Below are positions 1-5,845 of a stretch of 64,000 nt of DNA, piece after piece. The stretch is from an uncultured Lachnospiraceae bacterium. GTDB lineage: Bacteria; Bacillota; Clostridia; Lachnospirales; Lachnospiraceae. The position numbers and the translations under genes are program-made. The stretch covers positions 1 to 64,000 of the forward strand of contig CAMXPV010000009.1 in NCBI GenBank assembly GCA_947245585.1, in the 5' to 3' direction. The notes under the pieces are model-generated. The model was not told where the DNA came from. It saw only the letters and a program-made list of their open reading frames with translations, and ran no database searches. Position 1 is the stretch's first letter. The number at the start of each line of letters is the position of its first letter.

Positions 1-253
1 GTTCGGCTAAGTGTGGCGAAAATTCATCGTCACGTTTTCGAGAATCCGGGTTACAAAGTAATTTCATGTCTTTTACTTCCAATTTTTTCTTCAAATCAAT
101 CAATGCCTCAAAATAGTTTTCCCCTTCACCCCAAATGATACAATTTTCCCATTCAAATTTAACTCGATATTTTTCTTTCTCTTCATATAAATAAATTGTT
201 GTTTTATGCTCCTTGCCATTAATTGAACATAAAATCTCGTACCTATCTTCCAT
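1..253 (-). CDS. Hypothetical small soluble protein, 3' truncated by window edge
   Basis: This reading frame is open from an ATG at 253 to the left edge (84 codons seen) and is absent from the ORF track because it has no stop in the window. A GGAGG lies 5 bases before the ATG, which decides the start. The product begins MEDRYEILCSINGKEH and is rich in Glu, Lys, Tyr and Trp (motif FEWENCIIWGEGENYF), with no signal peptide or membrane segment. I do not recognise a family. It sits downstream of the ankyrin gene on the same strand in an AT-rich patch. Immunity proteins of polymorphic toxins often look and cluster like this, but that is inference only. Confidence 0.7.
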   Translation of the reverse strand, partial: MEDRYEILCSINGKEHKTTIYLYEEKEKYRVKFEWENCIIWGEGENYFEALIDLKKKLEVKDMKLLCNPDSRKRDDEFSPHLAE

Positions 254-306
254 TGTTGCCTCCATACTTAAGATTAGAAATCAACTCCCCACCAACCCAT
301 TTTTTT

Positions 307-348
307 CATTATAACAGAACCCCACAAGGTTCCAAAACATCAATATTT
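307..348. repeat. Diverged copy C of the intergenic repeat
   Basis: About 42 bases starting cattataaca match the beginning of repeat copy A (910) at 35 of 42 positions by eye. It lies between the ankyrin gene and the truncated gene, so the small genes here are separated by related spacers. The promoter half of the repeat is not clearly preserved. Confidence 0.6.
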
Positions 349-403
349 CTTCTGTCCCAGCTTGGAATCGTTAAGGAGAATATTGCAACATTTTATGTTT
401 TAA

Positions 404-808
404 TTATTTTTTACGATAATATTTCACTATTATTTTGTTCATTTCATCATCGCGAAATGATTCAATCATTTCTTTTAACGTCATATCACCTTCCATTTTA
501 TCTAAACTCAGTCCATGCTGCAGCATCAACTCAAGAATATCATTGTTTTTCTCATTCATTTTTCCTAACGCTTCTAAAACAGGAGAAACCCCTCTTTTAT
601 CATTTACATTAGGATTAGCACCTACCTCCAACAATACCTTTACCGCTTCCAAATAATGACTTTGACATGCCCTGTGAAGGTATGACATCCCTTTATCATC
701 TTGGAAATCCGGATCATCAACATTTCTAAGTTTTTGTAATAAATCATCAGATTTTTCAAAACCTAATCTACAAAAAATTTCATCTCTGCTATACATATTT
801 GGATACAT
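404..808 (-). CDS. Small ankyrin-repeat protein, possible immunity protein
   Basis: A 134-residue protein with a good ribosome site (AAGGAG 6 bases before ATG). Residues about 38-67 (MSYLHRACQSHYLEAVKVLL then EVGANPNVND) form a canonical ankyrin repeat, and about 70-104 (SPVLEAL...ILELMLQHGL) a second, divergent one. There is no signal peptide or membrane helix, so it should be cytoplasmic and mediate protein binding. Ankyrin-repeat proteins of this size are common as immunity proteins next to secreted toxins in Firmicutes. No toxin gene is visible here, so that role is inferred. Base composition is clearly more AT-rich than the genes from 1535 on, consistent with transfer. Confidence 0.8.
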   Translation of the reverse strand: MYPNMYSRDEIFCRLGFEKSDDLLQKLRNVDDPDFQDDKGMSYLHRACQSHYLEAVKVLLEVGANPNVNDKRGVSPVLEALGKMNEKNNDILELMLQHGLSLDKMEGDMTLKEMIESFRDDEMNKIIVKYYRKK

Positions 809-909
809 TTTCTTACTCCTTTCTCTTCCAAGATAATACTACCATTTTTATCATGACGGAAAGCGGTAAGACTTCCCGCATGGATACATTCAATCGCCTG
901 TTTCTTCCA

Positions 910-1000
910 TTATAACAAACCCCCGCAAAGTTTCAAAACGGCAATATTTACGGGAAACGGTTATTTACCTTGAAATCCCCCTGTTTTATGTATAATGGTA
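910..1000 (+). repeat. Intergenic repeat copy A (contains a decayed promoter)
   Basis: This 91-base segment is nearly identical to copy B (1396-1487), with two substitutions and one indel by eye. Both end in TTGAAA...TATAAT. In copy A the spacer is 15 bases (16 in B), so it is probably the weaker promoter, and only a stop-laden stretch follows it. The region 809-1052 otherwise holds no gene. Confidence 0.85.
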
Positions 1001-1052
1001 GGAACAGCCATGCGTTAAAAGTGAACCGCTACTAAAAAATCTTTTACTAATA

Positions 1053-1081
1053 TTGCATTGACAATCTGCATATGCTATAAT
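1053..1081 (+). promoter_or_regulatory. Promoter of the antisense RNA
   Basis: TTGCAT, a 17-base spacer and TATAAT, with an extended -10 (TGC before TATAAT). Transcription should start near 1088 and run into the hairpin at 1128-1157. No open reading frame follows. Confidence 0.75.
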
Positions 1082-1087
1082 GCCGAT

Positions 1088-1157
1088 AGGCAATTAAGAA
1101 GTCAGTGGATCTAAGTATTCACAAACGAAAACCCCGGAGCGGCTACTCCGGGGTTTT
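1088..1157 (+). ncRNA. Putative antisense antitoxin RNA (par RNA II-like)
   Basis: A predicted RNA of about 70 nt, between a strong promoter and a bidirectional terminator, with no coding potential. Positions 1098-1122 (GAAGTCAGTG...TATTCAC) match 1246-1270 at 21 of 25 positions. The second copy covers the start codon and spacer of the convergently transcribed toxin gene. The RNA can therefore pair with the toxin mRNA both at the start region and across the shared terminator. That is the layout of the pAD1 par locus (established for the Fst family). Its existence and 5' end are predicted. Confidence 0.65.
1128..1157. terminator. Bidirectional terminator shared by toxin mRNA and antisense RNA
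   Basis: AAAACCCCGGAG - 6-base loop - CTCCGGGGTTTT. The stem is perfect and has T-runs on both strands, so it can stop both convergent transcripts. Confidence 0.9.
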
Positions 1158-1166
1158 CATTTTGGG

Positions 1167-1262
1167 CTAGTTGTCATAGTGATCGCCATCTAACCACTTG
1201 ATGATGTAGTGGCAAGCTACACCAGCCATGACGGCGATTAAAAACGAAGTCAGTGTCTCCAA
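1167..1262 (-). CDS. Putative Fst-like type I toxin, 31-residue membrane peptide
   Basis: This frame is too short for the ORF track. It starts at TTG, preceded by GGAGG with 7 bases between, and ends TAG just before the shared terminator. The peptide begins METLTSFLIAVMAGVA and ends KWLDGDHYDN: one hydrophobic helix (about 6-21), a Gly-Val step, then a WLD motif and a charged tail. This matches the general plan of Fst/Ldr-type toxins (helix ending in a W/F-L segment and polar tail), which damage the cell's own membrane when over-produced. Together with the convergent antisense RNA, the direct repeats and the shared terminator, it forms a par-like module. Family membership is inferred from architecture, not from a search. 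Confidence 0.7.
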   Translation of the reverse strand: METLTSFLIAVMAGVACHYIIKWLDGDHYDN

Positions 1263-1298
1263 ATATTCACCTCCTCCCCGTCGTCGGTTTGGGTTGAC

Positions 1299-1326
1299 AA
1301 CATAGCCATAATATCACATATTCCAA
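1299..1326 (-). promoter_or_regulatory. Candidate promoter of the toxin mRNA
   Basis: On the minus strand, TTGGAA, 16 bases, TATGTT, about 36 bases before the TTG start. Both hexamers are imperfect (4 of 6 for the -10), so it is weaker than the antisense promoter, as expected if antitoxin is made in excess. Confidence 0.45.
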
Positions 1327-1395
1327 CACGATTCTACATTAAGGATCAAAAATCATACTAGACTATATTTTTTATTCTAAAATGCTTTTTCTGCC

Positions 1396-1487
1396 TTATA
1401 ACAAACCCCCACAAAGTTTCAAAACGGCAATATTTACGGGAAACGGTTATTTTCCTTGAAAATCCCCCTGTTTTATGTATAATGGTA
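1396..1487 (+). repeat. Intergenic repeat copy B (live promoter copy)
   Basis: Near-identical to copy A. A and B together bracket the toxin-antitoxin locus as direct repeats about 486 bases apart. This copy lies directly before the ABC-F gene and includes its promoter. Confidence 0.85.
1456..1483 (+). promoter_or_regulatory. Promoter of the ABC-F / PHP / HAD operon
   Basis: TTGAAA, 16 bases, TATAAT, with the expected start near 1490 and a 45-base leader to the ATG at 1535. A GAGG lies before that ATG. Confidence 0.7.
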
Positions 1488-1534
1488 TGAGTAACCAAAA
1501 TAAGCAGAAAGCATAGAAAAAATGAGGTTTCGAT

Positions 1535-3175
1535 ATGATACAGGCAAACAACGTAACATTACGCGTAGGAAAAAAGGCCCTCTTTGAGGACGTAAATATC
1601 AAATTCACCGAAGGCAACTGTTATGGGTTAATCGGCGCAAACGGCGCCGGAAAATCCACCTTCTTAAAAATTCTGTCAGGCGTTTTGGAGACCACAAACG
1701 GCGATGTGACAATCACCCCCGGCCAGCGTCTCTCCGTACTGGAGCAGGACCACTTCAAGTATGATGCCTACCCTGTGATGGATACGGTCATCATGGGCAA
1801 TGAGCGGCTTTACCAAATCATGAAGGAGAAGGATGCCATCTATGCCAAGGAGGATTTCTCCGACGAGGACGGCATCCGCGCAAGCGAACTGGAAGCGGAA
1901 TTTGCTGAAATGGACGGATGGGATGCGGAGACCAACGCCGCCATGCTCCTAAACGGCCTTGGCATTGAGACCGACATGCACTACAGTGAAATGTCCACCT
2001 TAAACGGTAACGAAAAAGTCAAGGTACTTCTCGCCAAAGCCCTGTTCGGCAATCCCGACATATTGCTTCTGGACGAGCCCACGAACCATCTGGATCTGGA
2101 TGCCATCGCATGGTTGGAGGAGTTTTTGATTAACTTTAACAACACGGTGATCGTGGTCTCCCATGACCGCTATTTCCTGAATAAGGTCTGCACCCATATC
2201 GCGGATATCGACTACGGAAAAATCCAGCTCTATGCGGGCAACTATGACTTCTGGTATGAGTCGAGCCAGTTGATCATCAAGCAGCGCAAGGAAGCGAACA
2301 AGAAAAAAGAGGAGCAGATCAAAGAACTGCAGGAGTTTATCTCCCGCTTTTCCGCCAACGCAAGTAAATCCAAGCAGGCGACTTCCAGAAAGCGCGCCCT
2401 GGAAAAAATCGAGTTGGACGACATCCGGCCCTCCAGCCGTAAATATCCTTACATCGACTTCCGGCCAGAGCGTGAAATCGGCAACGAGGTACTCACTGTG
2501 GAAGGTATCAGCAAGACCGTAAACGGCGAAAAGGTCCTCGACAATATTTCCTTCATCGTAGGCCATGACGACAAGATTGCCTTCGTGGGCGGCAACGAAC
2601 TGGCAAAAACCACCCTCTTCCAGATCCTGACCGGTGAGATCGAACCGGACGAGGGAACTTACAAGTGGGGCGTTACCACCTCTCAGGCCTATTTTCCGAA
2701 GGACAACACGGCGGAATTTGATAACGATTACACCATCACCGACTGGCTCATGGGTTACTCTCCCGTCAAGGACGTGACCTATGTGCGCGGTTTCCTCGGC
2801 CGTATGCTCTTTGCCGGCGAGGACGGCGTAAAAAAGGTGAAGGTACTCTCCGGCGGCGAGAAGGTACGGTGTCTTCTCTCCAAAATGATGATCAGCGGTG
2901 CCAACTGTCTGCTCTTTGACGAGCCCACAAACCATCTGGACATGGAAGCCATCACCGCCTTAAACGAAGGCATGAAGAAATTCAAGGGCGTGGAGCTTTT
3001 CTCCTGCCACGACCATCAGGTGGTACAGACCACAGCCAACCGCATTATGGAAATTCTGCCGGATGGCAGTCTGATTGATAAGATCACCACCTACGACGAG
3101 TATCTGGAAAATGACGAGATGGCGAGAAAGCGCACCGTCTACACCAGCACTGCAAACGAGGAAGAGGACGACTGA
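1535..3175 (+). CDS. ABC-F family ATPase (YkpA/YbiT-like)
   Basis: A soluble 546-residue protein with two ABC ATPase domains and no membrane segment, the plan of ABC-F proteins that act on the ribosome. Domain 1 has Walker A GANGAGKS (about 34-41), a degenerate signature LNGNEKVK (about 155) and DEPTNHLD (about 180). A charged linker at about 240-300 (P-site tRNA interaction motif region) follows. Domain 2 has an unusual P-loop, GGNELAKTT (about 351), with signature LSGGEKVR and a second DEPTNHLD. The degenerate motifs are typical, as I recall, of the YkpA branch. It is first in an operon with the PHP gene, whose ATG lies 2 bases after this stop. A role in translation quality or stalled ribosomes is more likely than drug efflux; antibiotic resistance cannot be deduced. 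Confidence 0.9.
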   Translation: MIQANNVTLRVGKKALFEDVNIKFTEGNCYGLIGANGAGKSTFLKILSGVLETTNGDVTITPGQRLSVLEQDHFKYDAYPVMDTVIMGNERLYQIMKEKDAIYAKEDFSDEDGIRASELEAEFAEMDGWDAETNAAMLLNGLGIETDMHYSEMSTLNGNEKVKVLLAKALFGNPDILLLDEPTNHLDLDAIAWLEEFLINFNNTVIVVSHDRYFLNKVCTHIADIDYGKIQLYAGNYDFWYESSQLIIKQRKEANKKKEEQIKELQEFISRFSANASKSKQATSRKRALEKIELDDIRPSSRKYPYIDFRPEREIGNEVLTVEGISKTVNGEKVLDNISFIVGHDDKIAFVGGNELAKTTLFQILTGEIEPDEGTYKWGVTTSQAYFPKDNTAEFDNDYTITDWLMGYSPVKDVTYVRGFLGRMLFAGEDGVKKVKVLSGGEKVRCLLSKMMISGANCLLFDEPTNHLDMEAITALNEGMKKFKGVELFSCHDHQVVQTTANRIMEILPDGSLIDKITTYDEYLENDEMARKRTVYTSTANEEEDD

Positions 3176-3177
3176 TC

Positions 3178-4062
3178 ATGCGGGCAATCGATCTGCACAC
3201 CCACACCGCCAAGTCGGACGGCAGCTATACTCCGGCAGCGTTGGTTGATTATGCCATTGAAAAAGATCTGGCGGCCGTAGCCATCACGGATCACGACAGC
3301 ATTGAGGGACTGGACGAAGCCCTCTCCCATGCGGCTGCCTTACGTAAAAAGGGGCTTCCCTCCGTGGAGGTGGTTCCGGGCATAGAATTTTCCACCAAAT
3401 ATGAAAAACAGGACGTGCACATCGTAGGCCTCTATATCGCCTACGACGGTGCTCTCTTTCAGCAGGCGCTTCAAAATTTTGTAGACTCCCGCGAAGGCCG
3501 AAACATCAAAATGTGCAAAAATCTACAGGAGGCAGGAATCGGCATTTCCTACGAAAAATTGCAGGAAATGTATCCGGGCGCGGTCATCACAAGGGCCCAT
3601 TATGCCTCTTTTCTCTGCGAGTACGGCTACGTCAAAAACCGCCAGGATGCCTTTGCCAAATATCTGGGCGATCACACGAAGTATTTCGTTCCGCGGGAGA
3701 AAGTGACGCCTGCCCAAGCCGTGGAGCTGATTCGGAAAGCAGACGGCGTTCCCATCCTGGCCCACCCGCCACTCTACCACATGGGAAACGAAAGGTTGGA
3801 TGCGCTTGTCTCCTCCCTGAAAGAAGACGGCCTTATGGGCATCGAAAGTTTCTACAGCACCTACACCAATCAGGATGTGCGGGATATGTTAAGACTCGCG
3901 GATAAGTATGATCTGCTCCTAAGCGGCGGCTCCGACTTCCACGGCGCCAACAAGCCCGGACTGGACTTAGGCTGCGGCTACGGCAAGTTGTTTGTCCCGG
4001 AGGATCTGCTTGTCAAAATCAAGGAGGCGCGTCGCCCGGCAAAGACCGGCGGCAGCGATTGA
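3178..4062 (+). CDS. PHP-domain phosphoesterase (RnaAM / YciV type)
   Basis: This 294-residue protein starts MRAIDLHTHTAKSDGSY, the first PHP metal motif (HTHxxxSDG). It continues with AITDHDS (motif II), a conserved GIEFS block, AHPPLYH (motif III) and SGGSDFHG near the C terminus (motif IV). The full set of metal ligands suggests an active trinuclear hydrolase. Family members remove phosphate from 3',5'-nucleoside bisphosphates or trim short RNA 5' ends (RnaAM). The start overlaps the end of the ABC-F gene with only 2 bases between, and the ribosome site lies inside the upstream frame, so translation is coupled. The exact substrate cannot be read from sequence. Confidence 0.9.
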   Translation: MRAIDLHTHTAKSDGSYTPAALVDYAIEKDLAAVAITDHDSIEGLDEALSHAAALRKKGLPSVEVVPGIEFSTKYEKQDVHIVGLYIAYDGALFQQALQNFVDSREGRNIKMCKNLQEAGIGISYEKLQEMYPGAVITRAHYASFLCEYGYVKNRQDAFAKYLGDHTKYFVPREKVTPAQAVELIRKADGVPILAHPPLYHMGNERLDALVSSLKEDGLMGIESFYSTYTNQDVRDMLRLADKYDLLLSGGSDFHGANKPGLDLGCGYGKLFVPEDLLVKIKEARRPAKTGGSD

Positions 4063-4075
4063 CAGGGAGGATAGG

Positions 4076-4912
4076 ATGAAGTTATTATTCACGGATTTAG
4101 ACGATACGCTCTTAAACAATCAAAGTCTGGTTTCCCCTGAGTCGAAAGCCTTTCTGGACGAATTTCTTTCTGACGGCAACCGCCTGATTCTCTCCTCCGG
4201 CAGGCCGCTCGCAAGCGTTCTGGAAGTGAAAGAACAGGCCGGGCTGCACCACCCCGGTATCTTTGTCAGCAGCTCCAACGGCACACTGGTCTACGACTGC
4301 GACAACCGGCGTATCATCATGAAGAAATGTCTTCCCCTCTCCTACGTCTCCTATCTGCAGGAACAGGCAAATGCGCTCTCTCTGCACATCCACACCTACC
4401 GCGAGGAGACAGGCAAGAGCGATGCCATTATCTCCGCCACAGACAGCGCGGAAATCCAATATTACCGCCGAAGAGTGCACCTGCCTCTGATCATCAGTGA
4501 AAATCTGAGCGCTCCTCTCAAAGAAGGCCCTTGCAAACTATTGGCTATTAGTTTACATAACTCTGATAAATTGGAGACATTCCGCAGAAATATTGCAGAC
4601 TGGGCAGCAGACAAAATCCAAACCATCTATTCCAACAAACAATATCTGGAGCTCTTTGACAAAAGTGCGGGCAAAGGCAGTTCCCTGCTCTTTTTGTGCG
4701 ACTATCTGGGCGTTCCCGTCTCCGATGCCTATGCCGCCGGGGACGCGGACAACGACATCTCCATGCTGGAGGCTGCCGGCTGCGGCATCGCCATGAAAAA
4801 TGCCACAGACAAAGTGAAAGCCCACGCCGACGTTGTCACAGACCTAACCAACGACCAGAATGGGCTTGCGGACATCATGTACAAGCTGTTATCAAAGAAT
4901 ACAAAACATTGA
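4076..4912 (+). CDS. Cof-type HAD-family phosphatase
   Basis: The ORF track begins at 3992, but the ATG at 4076 is preceded by AGGGAGG and starts directly at the catalytic motif: MKLLFTDLDDTLL (Asp7 and Asp9 are nucleophile and acid). That gives 278 residues, the usual Cof length. Motif II is SSGRP, and the C-terminal motif IV is AGDADNDISMLEAAG. Between them lies the C2B cap domain that selects the substrate. Such enzymes dephosphorylate sugar phosphates, pyridoxal phosphate or flavin intermediates, and the substrate here is unknown. It is the third gene of the ABC-F operon, 13 bases after the PHP stop. Its TGA directly abuts the stop of the opposing small gene. Confidence 0.9.
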   Translation: MKLLFTDLDDTLLNNQSLVSPESKAFLDEFLSDGNRLILSSGRPLASVLEVKEQAGLHHPGIFVSSSNGTLVYDCDNRRIIMKKCLPLSYVSYLQEQANALSLHIHTYREETGKSDAIISATDSAEIQYYRRRVHLPLIISENLSAPLKEGPCKLLAISLHNSDKLETFRRNIADWAADKIQTIYSNKQYLELFDKSAGKGSSLLFLCDYLGVPVSDAYAAGDADNDISMLEAAGCGIAMKNATDKVKAHADVVTDLTNDQNGLADIMYKLLSKNTKH

Positions 4913-5170
4913 TCATCCCTCGACGATGAGGTATCTGCCGTCCCCCACGTCAAATACTTCATCTGCTTCTAAAATCTCCTCCTCGTCGGCACCCTCCATA
5001 TCGATGCCTTCCTCCTCAAAGAATTCCCACACCTCTTTCACGGAGTTCACTACCACCGCCATACATTCCTCCAGAAAATTCTCCGCCTCCTCGTAGGTTT
5101 CGGCTACCTTTTCCGGATAAAGCTGCAGTTGGTTCTCCAAAAAGCACTGCACAACCTTCTCGTCAAACAT
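4913..5170 (-). CDS. Small acidic conserved-type protein, function unknown
   Basis: An 85-residue, strongly acidic protein (begins MFDEKVVQCFLENQL, ends GDGRYLIVEG) that reads as a single alpha-helical domain with a short C-terminal beta strand. There is no signal peptide, membrane helix or metal motif. Its stop is directly adjacent to the stop of the convergent HAD gene, with no terminator between them. It lies about 65 bases after maf on the same strand, possibly as the last gene of the pheA-to-maf transcript. I recall similar short proteins in Lachnospiraceae but know no function. Confidence 0.65.
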   Translation of the reverse strand: MFDEKVVQCFLENQLQLYPEKVAETYEEAENFLEECMAVVVNSVKEVWEFFEEEGIDMEGADEEEILEADEVFDVGDGRYLIVEG

Positions 5171-5235
5171 CGTTCGTCCCTCCCCGTTTTCATTATAGTT
5201 TACATAACTTAACTATCTTTTCAAAAAACAAATCG

Positions 5236-5823
5236 TTACACCAGTCCACGCTTCTTAAGCTCCTGGCAAAGCCGCCCCACCGGCAGTCCCACCACATTGT
5301 TATAATCTCCACAGATTCCCTGAATATGCGCCGCGCAGAGTCCCTGGATCGCATAGGCCCCCGCCTTATCCATGGGCTCGCCGCTGTCCACGTATCTTTG
5401 AATCTCCTCATCGGTCATGGCATACATGGTGACATCGGTGCACTCGGAAAAAGTGGCGTACATGGGCGGCATATCCTTATATTTCCACGCAAGGGTCACT
5501 CCCGTGTAGACCTGATGGCTGCCGCCCTGCAGTTCTTTTAACATCCGCTTCGCGTCTTCCTTGTCCGCAGGTTTTCCCAGGATCTTTCCCCAAGCGCTCA
5601 CCACCGTATCCGCCCCGATGACAACAAAGTCCTCTTTTCCTTCCGCCGCCAGTCGTCCGCAGACATCCACCGCCTTCTGATAAGATAACTCTTCCACCAC
5701 CCCGTCAGGCGCCTCTTTCGTGGTCTTCTCCTCCACCGTACTCGGCACAACCTTGAAGGAGAGGCCCACCTGTCTAAGCAGTTCCTTTCGTCTTGGCGAT
5801 GCCGAAGCCAGATATAGTTTCAT
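5236..5823 (-). CDS. maf: Maf-like nucleoside triphosphate pyrophosphatase
   Basis: The tracked ORF extends to 5982, but the true start is the ATG at 5823, giving MKLYLASASPRRKELL, the Maf signature at residues 1-16. A GGAG lies about 10 bases upstream, and the longer form would run into ppk. The protein is 195 residues, as expected. Further motifs are GADTVV (about 75), GKPADKEDA and the QGLCAAHIQGICGDYNNVVGLP type C-terminal block (split here: GAYAIQG, GDYNNVVGLP). Maf proteins hydrolyse non-canonical or modified NTPs (dTTP/UTP class) and influence septum formation. It sits 22 bases after ppk, so it probably shares its transcript. Confidence 0.92.
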   Translation of the reverse strand: MKLYLASASPRRKELLRQVGLSFKVVPSTVEEKTTKEAPDGVVEELSYQKAVDVCGRLAAEGKEDFVVIGADTVVSAWGKILGKPADKEDAKRMLKELQGGSHQVYTGVTLAWKYKDMPPMYATFSECTDVTMYAMTDEEIQRYVDSGEPMDKAGAYAIQGLCAAHIQGICGDYNNVVGLPVGRLCQELKKRGLV

Positions 5824-5845
5824 TTGCAGGTCTCCTCTCTCCATT

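Noticed and set aside
223-612. 129-codon plus-strand ORF in the AT-rich patch
   Set aside because: No ribosome site, low-complexity composition, and it overlaps both the ankyrin gene end and repeat C.
1053-1081. TTGACA at 1058-1063 as the -35 of the antisense promoter
   Set aside because: It is only 12 bases from TATAAT. TTGCAT five bases earlier gives the correct 17-base spacing.
910-1500. CRISPR array
   Set aside because: Copies A and B are two long repeats nearly 400 bases apart and contain promoters; no short regularly spaced repeats or cas genes were seen anywhere in the window.
2000-2935. 311-codon minus-strand ORF inside the ABC-F gene
   Set aside because: Shadow frame: the plus strand has complete, ordered ABC motifs and the minus product has no domain or ribosome site.
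1535-3175. Antibiotic-resistance ABC-F (vga/optrA style)
   Set aside because: Motif pattern resembles the housekeeping YkpA branch; nothing in the sequence supports resistance.
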